Source of the DNA: Rivularia sp. PCC 7116 | GTDB taxonomy: Bacteria > Cyanobacteriota > Cyanobacteriia > Cyanobacteriales > Nostocaceae | NCBI RefSeq assembly: GCF_000316665.1 | Contig: NC_019678.1 | Span: 3,038,001 to 3,102,000, forward strand | DNA length: 64,000 nt | Direction of reading: 5' to 3' | Shown here: positions 9,695 through 18,137 of the stretch, in pieces | How the letters are laid out: each line of letters opens with the position of its first letter | Numbering within the stretch: the first letter of the stretch is position 1 | Translations under genes and position numbers: made by a program | The notes under the pieces: model-generated | Databases searched by the model: none | Told to the model about the DNA's origin: nothing | What the model saw: only the letters and a program-made list of their open reading frames with translations

Positions 9695-11572
9695 ATGGCT
9701 TGCCAAGATTCTAAAAAAACTAAACCTAAAACAACACAGAATATCAAAGCTGCTTTACCTGGAATCAATCAGATTTTACGGCGATTTTCTCCTCAAATTC
9801 AGAAGCAACGAAGTTTGCTAATTATCTCTTTTTTGGGACTGATGGCTGAAATTGGTTTACATTTATTAGAACCTTGGCCTTTAAAATTAATTTTTGATTA
9901 TATTCTGGTTGAAGATTTTAAAACCAAAATTTCGCAACTACCTTTGCTCTCAGAATTTACTCCCGTTACTTTGGTAACTATTTTCTGCTTAAGTTTAATC
10001 GCAATTGTTGGTTTACGAGCTTGTGCTGCTTACTTGGGCGTATACTACATGGCTCTTGCTGCTAGTAATGTTTTAACTGAAGTTCGCACCGAGCTTTACA
10101 GCCATATCCAAAGACTTTCACTTTCTTTTCACTATAAGGCTAAAACCGGTGACTTAATCGCTCGGGTAACTTCCGATATCGATAAAATCCGAGAAGTTAC
10201 TGTCATGGCGTTATTACCTTTGATTGCCAACTCTCTGACAATCCTTGGCATGATTTTTGTCATGTTTTGGCTGCATTGGGAATTAGCCACAATTGCCCTT
10301 GCTTTATTCCCCCTGTTTATATTTTCTACTTACCGTCTTACCAAAAGTATTCGAGGGGTAGTCAAATCCCAACGCAAACGAGAAGGAACCATTGCTGCTG
10401 CTGCTGCGGAATCTTTGGGTGCAATCAAAGTTGTGCAGGCGCTTTCTCTACAAGATATGTTGGAAGCATCTTTTGCCAACGAAAACCGTCAAAGTTTACA
10501 GGCTAGCGTCAAAGTAAAAAAGCTCTCGGCTGGTTTAGAAAGAATAGTCGAACTTTTAATCGGATTAGCTACCGCTTTAGTGCTGTGGCGGGGAGTACAT
10601 TTAGTTTTAGGAAATCATATCACTCCCGGAGATTTATTAATATTCGTCAACTATTTCCGCATCGCATTTAAACCAATGCGAGTTTTGGCAAAATATGTGG
10701 GACAAATTAGTAAAGCCACTGCTTCGGGGGAACGTATATTAGATATTTTGGATACTGTTCCAGATATTAGCGATCGCCGTTTTGCATTTGACGCACCACC
10801 CATAAAAGGCTGTATCGAATTCGACAATGTGAGTTTTGGCTACGATTTGGAAAAGACTATTCTGAAAAATATCAGTTTCAAGGTCGCATCAGGACAACAA
10901 GTAGCTTTGGTAGGTTCTTCTGGTGGGGGAAAGTCAACTTTAACAAGTTTATTGCTACGTCTTTACGACCCTATATCTGGGGGAATATTCGTAGATTGTC
11001 ACGACTTAAGAGAATATAAATTACAATCTTATCGCCGCCAAATTAGCGTAGTTTTGCAAGATAGCATTTTATTTGCCGCAAGTATTAGAGACAATATTGC
11101 TTACGGTAATCTAGCCGCTACTAATAAACAGATTGAACGAGCAGCACGTTTAGCAAATGCCCATGACTTTATCATGGATTTACCCCAAGGTTACGATACC
11201 ATCGTAGGAGAAAGAGGTTCTACGCTTTCGGGTGGGCAAAGACAAAGGATTTCCATTGCTCGGGCAGCAGTACGTAATGCACCTATAGTAATTTTAGATG
11301 AGCCAACTACTGGTTTAGACCAGCAAAGCGAGTATTTAGTTAATCAAGCTTTGAATAGGTTAACTAGAGGCAAAACAACTTTTACGGTTTCTCACAATCT
11401 CAAAGCTATTCAAAATGCAGATTTAATTCTCTACATGGAAAACGGACAAATTCTAGAAAAGGGAACCCATGAAGAGTTAATGCTCAAAAAAGGAAGGTAT
11501 TCTCAAATGTATATATTGCAGGCATCTTTGGGGAAAGAAAACAAATTTTTGGGGTTAGGGGTTAGGAGTTAG
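9695..11572 (+). CDS. ABC exporter, fused membrane and ATPase domains (MsbA/HepA-like)
   Basis: A 625-residue half-transporter. The membrane domain spans about residues 40-330 with six likely helices. The nucleotide-binding domain (about 365-600) has Walker A GSSGGGKST (406-414), signature LSGGQ (near 510) and Walker B IVILDEP (about 531-537). It should act as a homodimer exporting a lipid-linked or amphipathic substrate. The glycosyltransferase upstream makes a glycolipid or polysaccharide precursor plausible; HepA of heterocyst envelope formation is a comparable protein, but this is not proof of orthology. The last residues (GLGVRS) and the TAG stop are encoded by TTAGGAG-type heptamer repeats, so the natural C-terminus has been overwritten by a repeat array. 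Confidence 0.88.
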   Translation: MACQDSKKTKPKTTQNIKAALPGINQILRRFSPQIQKQRSLLIISFLGLMAEIGLHLLEPWPLKLIFDYILVEDFKTKISQLPLLSEFTPVTLVTIFCLSLIAIVGLRACAAYLGVYYMALAASNVLTEVRTELYSHIQRLSLSFHYKAKTGDLIARVTSDIDKIREVTVMALLPLIANSLTILGMIFVMFWLHWELATIALALFPLFIFSTYRLTKSIRGVVKSQRKREGTIAAAAAESLGAIKVVQALSLQDMLEASFANENRQSLQASVKVKKLSAGLERIVELLIGLATALVLWRGVHLVLGNHITPGDLLIFVNYFRIAFKPMRVLAKYVGQISKATASGERILDILDTVPDISDRRFAFDAPPIKGCIEFDNVSFGYDLEKTILKNISFKVASGQQVALVGSSGGGKSTLTSLLLRLYDPISGGIFVDCHDLREYKLQSYRRQISVVLQDSILFAASIRDNIAYGNLAATNKQIERAARLANAHDFIMDLPQGYDTIVGERGSTLSGGQRQRISIARAAVRNAPIVILDEPTTGLDQQSEYLVNQALNRLTRGKTTFTVSHNLKAIQNADLILYMENGQILEKGTHEELMLKKGRYSQMYILQASLGKENKFLGLGVRS

Positions 11573-11583
11573 GAGTTAGGAGC
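11551..11583. repeat. TTAGGAG/TTAGGGG heptamer array over a stop codon
   Basis: About four to five 7-bp units run through the last codons of the ABC exporter gene; the stop TAG at 11570-11572 is part of a repeat unit. Confidence 0.8.
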
Positions 11584-11663
11584 TATAAGCTCATAATTTT
11601 TTCGGACATATTCAACTAACTATTAACTCGCAATAAATAAAACATTAAAAATATTCAAAGCTA

Positions 11664-12818
11664 ATGATGAATCAAGAATTTGACCAAACTCGTGTAATAC
11701 TTGTACGTCACGGACAAAGCACTTATAACGAACAAAAACGCTATCAAGGCTGTTGCGATGAGTCTCTACTGACACAGAAAGGCAAACAGCAAGCATTTCA
11801 AACGGGAATAGCATTAAGCAAAATTAAATTTGATGCGATATATACTAGTCCGTTAAAGCGAACTCGACAAACTGCTTGGGAAATATTCAAGGTAAATAAT
11901 TTTAGTGAAAACTTAAATTCAAAACTGAGCATAAACTCAAATCTTAAAGAAGTTTATTTACCTGGCTGGCAAGGTTTGCAGTATAAATATGTTCGTGAAG
12001 AATTTGCCGAAGAATATCGAATATGGGAAGAACAACCCCACGAATTTACGACTGAAAATACTGAATCGAACGGACATACTTTAATAAAAACGAGAACAAA
12101 GCCTGTTTTACAACTTTATAAAAAAGCAGAAGAATTTTGGCAGGAAATACTACCGCTTCATCGAGGTAAAACAATTTTGGTTGTTAGTCATGGTGGGACT
12201 ATCCGCGCCTTGATAGGCACTGCAACGGGAATTCATCCTCAAAAGTATCACAGCATTCAACAATCTAATAGCGGTATTAACATTCTAAATTTTGGAAATT
12301 CTCTGCCTGGACAGTTTGTTAAAATCGAAGCTATTAACCAAACACAGCATCTAGGTGAGGTATTACCCAAGTTGAAAAATGGTAAATACGGATTGAGGTT
12401 ACTACTATTACCTGTATTTGGTAAACCTGTTAAAGGTAATTTTGAAAAAATATCTCGATTTCTTAGAAGCACAGAATTAGATTTTTGTATTAGCAACAAT
12501 AACCTAGATGCTCAGTTAATTTCAGAATCAATTATCGAAAAACAGCCAAGCCCTCCGGTAAATTTACAAGTATCGCAAGATAATTTTCTTGATATTTGGC
12601 ATCAAACAATATCTAAACGTTCGCAGAATCACCATTCCCTTAATACTGGTTTAGTAGTAGCAGATAAAAATACAATTTCTAGTACCTTGGCTCAAGTTAT
12701 AGGGGTAAAATCGCCAGAATGCCTGCAGTTAAATCAAGGAGAAATCAGTATTCTGTTTTATCCAATATCGCAAAATAAACCAGTGTTACAAGCGATGAAT
12801 ATTACGGGTATTTCTTAG
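11664..12818 (+). CDS. Histidine phosphatase superfamily protein (PGAM-like) with extra C-terminal domain
   Basis: A 384-residue protein. Residues 1-200 form a phosphoglycerate-mutase-like histidine phosphatase: the catalytic RHG triplet occurs in LVRHGQST near residues 14-20 and the second histidine in VVSHGGTIRA near 175. Residues 215-384 have no recognisable motif and may be a degenerate second phosphatase-like lobe or a binding domain. It starts at the first of two adjacent ATG codons. Its position between an ABC exporter and a sugar epimerase suggests a sugar-phosphate or lipid-phosphate substrate rather than glycolysis. The substrate is not deducible. Confidence 0.8.
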   Translation: MMNQEFDQTRVILVRHGQSTYNEQKRYQGCCDESLLTQKGKQQAFQTGIALSKIKFDAIYTSPLKRTRQTAWEIFKVNNFSENLNSKLSINSNLKEVYLPGWQGLQYKYVREEFAEEYRIWEEQPHEFTTENTESNGHTLIKTRTKPVLQLYKKAEEFWQEILPLHRGKTILVVSHGGTIRALIGTATGIHPQKYHSIQQSNSGINILNFGNSLPGQFVKIEAINQTQHLGEVLPKLKNGKYGLRLLLLPVFGKPVKGNFEKISRFLRSTELDFCISNNNLDAQLISESIIEKQPSPPVNLQVSQDNFLDIWHQTISKRSQNHHSLNTGLVVADKNTISSTLAQVIGVKSPECLQLNQGEISILFYPISQNKPVLQAMNITGIS

Positions 12819-13122
12819 GGAATGCTCGAACTTGAACAGTCAAGAAGCATACTCAGAACCTCTCTCCTGCAAAGAAAGAGGCTTTTAAACCCCACTCTGT
12901 TGTAGATAACGGGTGTATAGGGTTAGACTAACGAGGTTAGAAGCAAAACATAATACTTTTCAAGTATCCTCTTAGAGCTTGCCTAGAAAGTATAATTTTA
13001 TAATTAGTTTATTAGTGAATTAGGCAATGACATAACTCTATGAAAAAGAGAACTTAAAGTTGCCCCTTCCAAAGAAAGATTCAAAGCAATTTCAAAAGCC
13101 ATCTAATTGGAAAATCATCATC
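12819..13122. other. Intergenic region before the epimerase gene
   Basis: About 300 bases. An imperfect hairpin around 12860-12890 (CCTCTCT with AAGAGG, then CTTTTAA) could be a weak terminator after the phosphatase gene. No ORF or strong promoter was identified. Confidence 0.4.
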
Positions 13123-14139
13123 ATGAGCGTTTTAATCACTGGAGTCGCTGGTTTTATTGGATATCATTTGGCGCAAAGACTACTTGCTGATGGAGAACAA
13201 GTATATGGAATTGATAATCTCAATGATTATTATGATGTTAATTTGAAAAAAGCTCGTTTGGCTCAATTAATACCACATACTAATTTTCACTTTCAACAAC
13301 TAGACTTAAACAATCGCGAAGAGATACTAAAACTTTTTAAAGAACAAAATTTTGATTATGTAATTAATCTTGCGGCTCAAGCAGGAGTACGTTATTCTCT
13401 CGAAAATCCTTTTGCTTACGTTGATACTAATTTAGTTGGATTTGCGAATATCCTCGAAGCTTGTCGTCACAGCCAACCAAAACATCTTGTGTTTGCTTCA
13501 TCGAGCTCGGTTTACGGTACCAATACCAAAATTCCTTTTTCTGTCACCGATAATGTAGATAATCCGGTTTCTCTCTATGCTGCAACTAAAAAAGCAAACG
13601 AATTAATGGCGCATTCTTACAGCCATTTATACAGTTTACCTATTACTGGATTGCGCTTTTTTACAGTATACGGTCCTTGGGGCAGACCTGATATGGCTTA
13701 TTTCAAATTTGTTCGTGCAATTGAAGCAAACGAGCCAATTAATATATTCAATTATGGTAAGATGCAGCGAGATTTTACTTATATTGATGATGTGATTGAA
13801 GGCGTTGTCAGAGTGATGCATAAACCTCAAAAAGCACAGGTTGACAAAGCCCATAAAAATGCTCGCTACAAAATATATAATATCGGCAACAACAAACCTG
13901 TAGAGTTACTGGAATTTATTCAAGTAATCGAAAAAGCACTGGGTAAAGAAGCCCAAAAGAATTTTTTACCCATGCAGCCTGGAGATGTTCCCCGTACTTA
14001 TGCAGATGTTGACGAATTAATACAGGATGTAGGATTTAAACCAACTACAACTATTGAGCAGGGAATTGAAAAATTTGTCCAATGGTACAAAGATTTTTAT
14101 CCTTGTTCAAACCAAGAATTTTCTCAAATTATGTTGTAG
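13123..14139 (+). CDS. NAD-dependent epimerase, probable UDP-glucuronate 4-epimerase
   Basis: An extended short-chain dehydrogenase of 338 residues from the ATG at 13123. A longer frame opens at TTG 13060, but family members begin at this methionine, directly before the NAD-binding motif GVAGFIG (residues 7-13). The Ser/Tyr/Lys active site is visible as ASSSSVYG and YAATK (Tyr152, Lys156). YGIDNLNDYYD and LRFFTVYGPWGRPDMA are characteristic of the UDP-glucuronate/UDP-galacturonate epimerase subgroup. It would supply acidic sugar nucleotides for exopolysaccharide, fitting the glycosyltransferase and exporter upstream. Confidence 0.88.
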   Translation: MSVLITGVAGFIGYHLAQRLLADGEQVYGIDNLNDYYDVNLKKARLAQLIPHTNFHFQQLDLNNREEILKLFKEQNFDYVINLAAQAGVRYSLENPFAYVDTNLVGFANILEACRHSQPKHLVFASSSSVYGTNTKIPFSVTDNVDNPVSLYAATKKANELMAHSYSHLYSLPITGLRFFTVYGPWGRPDMAYFKFVRAIEANEPINIFNYGKMQRDFTYIDDVIEGVVRVMHKPQKAQVDKAHKNARYKIYNIGNNKPVELLEFIQVIEKALGKEAQKNFLPMQPGDVPRTYADVDELIQDVGFKPTTTIEQGIEKFVQWYKDFYPCSNQEFSQIML

Positions 14140-14179
14140 ACTTGATTGCAACCAGTCATTACGAGAAAATTTATACAAG

Positions 14180-14205
14180 TCCCCCAATAAAATTAGTTTG
14201 GGGGA
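14180..14205. terminator. Possible bidirectional terminator between convergent genes
   Basis: TCCCCCAA and TTGGGGGA form an 8-bp perfect stem with a 10-base loop between the epimerase and the convergent receiver gene. There is no strong T run on either side. Confidence 0.5.
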
Positions 14206-14253
14206 TAATCCAAAAACAAATAAATATACTTTTCAAACATCTTGTAACAGCTA

Positions 14254-14622
14254 TTAGCCTGTAACTAAACACAAATATTCCTCTATACGAGAAAGTAAAT
14301 CCTGAAAAGGGAAAGGTTTTGTAAGGTAGTCATCAGCACCATAAGCAATAGCTTCCGTTTTCTCTCGTTCGTCACTGCGAGCAGTCATAATAATAATTGG
14401 CAATTTTTTACCTTGATTCCGTAATTCTTGCAAAACTGTCAAACCGTCTTTCACTGGTAAACCTAAATCTAGCAGCATCAAATTAAATTGCTTGCTAGAA
14501 GCCATTTCAACTGCTTGTTGCCCATCTTCAACGACAGTAGTTATATAACCTTTTTTTCTCAAACCTTTCTGCAAAAAGGCAGCCAGACGAATTTCATCTT
14601 CAACAATTAATATTTGGTTCAT
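14254..14622 (-). CDS. Stand-alone receiver-domain response regulator
   Basis: A 122-residue protein consisting of one CheY-like receiver. The acidic pair is ED at 9-10, the phospho-acceptor Asp52 sits in LLDLGLP, and the lysine occurs in LTKPF. It closely resembles the receiver half of the OmpR-type regulator encoded at 17363-18031 (same MxQILIxEDE start and LDLGLPxKDG), but ends where the linker to the DNA-binding domain would begin. No winged-helix remnant is seen downstream, so it is either a deliberate single-domain regulator or an OmpR paralogue that lost its output domain. No kinase gene is adjacent. Confidence 0.85.
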   Translation of the reverse strand: MNQILIVEDEIRLAAFLQKGLRKKGYITTVVEDGQQAVEMASSKQFNLMLLDLGLPVKDGLTVLQELRNQGKKLPIIIMTARSDEREKTEAIAYGADDYLTKPFPFQDLLSRIEEYLCLVTG

Positions 14623-15386
14623 TTAACTTTTTTTTAAACTACAAATAGGATATGTAAGCTTCAATCATAAAATTGGGATAAGTAATCAAAGATTTAAACT
14701 AATAATTACGAACTTAAAAAAAATATTATTTATTTATCTATCTATATAGCAATCCTATTTGAATTTTGAAAAATACTCAGTACATTTTCTGTTCCCTAGC
14801 CCCTAGGAGTTATTCAGAAATCAAAACGGATTCCTATAGCTTTGATGGAACCTTATTACCTGATGTCAGATTCTGTCAGAAAAGTTTGAAATAGCTGCTA
14901 TTCGCACTTAAATCAATGTAAAATTAAACCAATAGTATATTTTCAACAAAAATTGAATGCAAATTAGCATTTCCATTCTTATTTATGAAATACATAACAA
15001 TACTATATTATCTCTAAATAAATGAAAAATTCATTAAATTTTTATGAGAAAGCTTTCATTTGTTCCAGAGGGTTTTAAGTCGTATTCATTAAAAAACATA
15101 ATCATTTATATAATTATTTCAGATATAAAAACACAATATGCATAACACTAGTAGTTTGAAATATTCAAGTAAAAATACGGCAATATTTAGCTAATTTCAA
15201 TATTATTTCGCTTTAAATAATCACAAGGTCTTTGATTATCTTCCTACAGAAACTTCCTGTCAATTACCTTGAGATGAATTGACTTGAGATAAAATTTAAA
15301 CTCAGGGAAATTTGAAAGCAAAGGATTAATATTTTTGCATCAAATATCCCTAGCTAAATACAACCAGCTATAAAGACAACTTAAAA
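14623..15386. other. 764-bp AT-rich intergenic region
   Basis: No ORF. It contains the inverted-repeat element at 14744-14840. The rest is AT-rich without recognisable signals. Confidence 0.6.
14744..14840. repeat. MITE-like inverted repeat, TATAG(C/G)AATCC ends
   Basis: TATAGCAATCCTATTTGA begins at 14745, and its imperfect complement ends at TTCCTATAG (14831-14839). About 95 bp, no ORF. A related but different-centre element lies at 35097-35249. Confidence 0.55.
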
Positions 15387-16271
15387 TTATTTTTTTTCTT
15401 GCATTTCCAGAAGTTCGGGGATAGTAACGAAGCTGTAACCCTGCTGCCTTAACTTATTAATTATTTGAGGTAGAGCTTTGACTGTATTCGTGCGATCGCC
15501 ACCACCATCATGAAGCAATACGATACCACCCGGACGTGCGTTTTTTAACACCGTATTGACCATTGTAGCGGGTGCAGGTTTTTGGAAATCGCGAGAATCA
15601 GCAGACCACATTAATGTCGCATATTTTTTGTTTTTAGCGTGAGCAACCAAGCCATTGCTTAAATGTCCACCAGGAGGACGAAATAAATTTGTTTTAACTC
15701 CCGTCACTTTATAAATTAATTCCGTAGTTTTATCAATTTCAAAAGCAGCAACCTGGGGGTTCATAAAATGATACCAATGATTCCACGTGTGATTGGCGAT
15801 CGCATGACCATCAGCTACAATTTGCTTACCTAATCTAGGATTATTTTGCAGTGCTTTACCAACTACAAAAAATGTTGCTTTAACATTATTTTTTTTCAAT
15901 ATATCTAATGTTTGTTGAGTAGTCTTTTCCCAAGGACCATCATCAAATGTTAAAGCAATAACTTTTTTATTTTTTATCGGCTTTATCTCATAAATAACCT
16001 TGCTATTAAAGCTAGAAGGTGCAGCAGAAAGTAAACTTTGTCTTTTGAATTGCTCGTTTAAAGTGGCTTCCATTGCATTTTGGAATTGTGCAACTAACTG
16101 CTGATTATTTGTTGCGGCATTGATAATTTTTTCTTCAGGTTTATCTAAGCCGACAAGTTGAGCCAGTTTTAAATTTACAGGCAATATTAAACTCAAGCAC
16201 AAAGTACTAGTAATAATAAGTAAGGCGATAAAGATTTTATATGGCAAAATAAAAGACTTACTGTTTTCCAC
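15387..16271 (-). CDS. Membrane-anchored polysaccharide deacetylase (NodB/CE4)
   Basis: A 294-residue protein with one N-terminal membrane segment (about 11-32), a linker, and a NodB homology domain (about 100-290) on the outside of the cytoplasmic membrane. Catalytic and metal motifs are complete: TFDDGP (108-113) with the catalytic base and metal aspartate, HTWNH (161-165) with the two zinc histidines, FRPPGG (197-202) and LLHDGGG (252-258). It should remove acetyl groups from N-acetylated glycans such as peptidoglycan or exopolysaccharide. It stands alone, near the polysaccharide cluster upstream, and may modify that product. Confidence 0.9.
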   Translation of the reverse strand: MENSKSFILPYKIFIALLIITSTLCLSLILPVNLKLAQLVGLDKPEEKIINAATNNQQLVAQFQNAMEATLNEQFKRQSLLSAAPSSFNSKVIYEIKPIKNKKVIALTFDDGPWEKTTQQTLDILKKNNVKATFFVVGKALQNNPRLGKQIVADGHAIANHTWNHWYHFMNPQVAAFEIDKTTELIYKVTGVKTNLFRPPGGHLSNGLVAHAKNKKYATLMWSADSRDFQKPAPATMVNTVLKNARPGGIVLLHDGGGDRTNTVKALPQIINKLRQQGYSFVTIPELLEMQEKK

Positions 16272-17362
16272 TTGATATTTCTCTCAACAATAGAATGGTT
16301 TTTTCTGGGTGACTTTGTTCATCGATTATTGATAGGTATTTATTGATAATTAAATGTGACGGCATCATCCCTTTTGAACAGCAATAACATTCAATCCTTT
16401 ACAATTAAAAGATTGTAGTTATGTTAATTGCATTTATTGACTTTTATATTTATGTATCTAGAAAAGCTGATTTCAGATTTGCGCCACAAAAATCACTGGA
16501 CTAAGGCTGCGCGTCACACAACTCGGGTGGTGCGTGACACTAAAGCCCTCATTATTACGTTAAAAATCAAATTAAGTGTCACAGCACCCTACAGCATAAA
16601 TGTGCCAGTTGCGTAAGTCCTGAATCAATTAGAATAAGCTTTCGCCTACTAACTTTTGACAAAATCTGCGATAGTTACTGATAAAAAATTAAGTTTTACA
16701 TCAAATTAACTATTTTCGTAGCTTCATGCTATCCCAAGTTAGTTCGCGCAGATTCTTATTTAAATTAGATTGAATTGTATTGAATTTAATTTGCTTTTAG
16801 TTAATCTAATAGATTATATAAAAAGCACTTGATTAAATTTAATTTTCTTTCCTAAGTTATTCGCAGCACGTCCTTTATAGCCATTTTCGATTAAGTGCAA
16901 TACCAAGCGGGAAATCTCATTCTTGCCTACCGCTTGCCTCTCCTAAGATTTTAAGAAGGGCATGTATTAATTCAACTGAAAACCGTTATAGCAGATGGGA
17001 AAGACAATACTCAATTGAGCAATTTTAGGTTTATTTTCTTCGCAGGCAAAACTTACAATTAACGTTATTGCCCATCACTTAGAGCATATCAAAATAGAGG
17101 AGCAAGCATCTCAGAATATGCAAATACCCTCATTCCAAAATATGAATTGGAAACTAGTCAAGCTTTAATAATAAAATTTAGTCATAGCAGTAGGTTTATA
17201 ATTCACCTACAAAAAAAATAAATAATTTCATTTATGCACCTACTATTCATACTTCCCGAATTAATCTTAATAAAATTTTGCTGACAGTCAAGTTATTTAA
17301 AATACTTACCGATGAATATTTAACAAATTTTATGATAATTAAAAAACTTTTTCCAAAGAATA
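16272..17362. other. 1.09-kb gene-free region
   Basis: No supported gene; the 62-codon frame at 16428-16616 only reads through the repeat at 16525-16589. The promoter of the deacetylase gene should be near 16272-16400. The remainder is AT-rich. Confidence 0.6.
16525..16589. repeat. Palindromic element with GGTGCGTGACAC / GTGTCACAGCACC arms
   Basis: The left arm GGGTGGTGCGTGACACTAA and right arm TTAAGTGTCACAGCACCC are imperfect inverted repeats around about 30 bases. Directly to the right, TTGCGTAAGTCCT (16609-16621) matches the end motif of the element at 7472-7551, so two repeat families may be nested. Confidence 0.5.
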
Positions 17363-18031
17363 TCATCTTCGTAAGCGATAACCCATACCTCGGACAGTTT
17401 CAATCAATTCGTGACCTAATTTTTTTCGTAGATAACCAACATAGACATCTACAATATTTGAACCGGGGTCATAATCGTACCCCCAAACTCTATCTAAGAG
17501 TTGTTCTCTACTCATAACTTGCCCTGGATGGCGAAAAAGCGTTTCTGCTAAAGTAAACTCGCGGGCTGGTAAATCTATATTGTCGCCATTTACTTGCGCT
17601 TTCCGAGTTCGCAAATCAAGTACTACACTTCCTGCTTTTAGTAGCATCTCTTCTGTACCCTGGGATACCTGACTATTTCGCAACCTCAGCCTTATGCGAG
17701 CCAGTAATTCTTCAAACCTGAATGGCTTAGTCATGTAATCATCAGCACCACCTTCAAGCCCTGCAACTTTATCGTTAATATCATCGCGGGCTGTCAGTAT
17801 AATTATCGCTAAATCTTCTCCCTGTCCCCGTATTTCTTCCAAAACCTCTAAACCATCTTTACCGGGAAGCCCTAAATCGAGAATCAGCAAATCGAAATTA
17901 TTGCCAATTGCCAAATTGAGCGTTTCTTGAGCATCCGATGCAATCGTAGGGACAAAACCATTAGCACGCAAACCCTTCGCAATAAATGAAGCAATGCGAG
18001 ATTCGTCTTCAGCAATGAGAATTTGACTCAT
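17363..18031 (-). CDS. OmpR/PhoB-family response regulator
   Basis: A 222-residue DNA-binding regulator. The receiver (1-118) has Asp52 in ILDLGLP and the conserved lysine in MTKPF. The winged-helix output domain (about 128-222) includes LPAREFTLAETLFRHPG and the recognition-helix region NIVDVYVGYLRKKL, ending RGMGYRLRR. It lies 106 bases downstream of a histidine kinase gene on the same strand, so the two form a cognate pair. The inducing signal and target promoters are not apparent. Confidence 0.93.
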   Translation of the reverse strand: MSQILIAEDESRIASFIAKGLRANGFVPTIASDAQETLNLAIGNNFDLLILDLGLPGKDGLEVLEEIRGQGEDLAIIILTARDDINDKVAGLEGGADDYMTKPFRFEELLARIRLRLRNSQVSQGTEEMLLKAGSVVLDLRTRKAQVNGDNIDLPAREFTLAETLFRHPGQVMSREQLLDRVWGYDYDPGSNIVDVYVGYLRKKLGHELIETVRGMGYRLRR

Positions 18032-18137
18032 AATTGATATTAGTTAAAAGCTGTATAATTTTTGCTTAAACATTTACAAAAACTACGAAGGTTGGTAATT
18101 GGTAATGACAGACAAGGGAAAATATATTTTTTAATTA

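Noticed and set aside
13060-13122. TTG-initiated N-terminal extension of the epimerase
   Set aside because: The 21 extra residues are polar and precede the conserved NAD-binding start; the internal ATG fits the family.
8273-14139. Identification of the glycan cluster as the heterocyst HEP island
   Set aside because: Only the general gene types match; there is no set of several HEP-specific glycosyltransferases, so orthology cannot be claimed.
14054-14264. Two overlapping 60-67-codon frames after the epimerase gene
   Set aside because: They run in alternative frames over the epimerase end and the terminator; no start signal or domain.
16428-16616. 62-codon plus-strand frame
   Set aside because: It spans the palindromic element at 16525-16589 and has no homologous-looking features.
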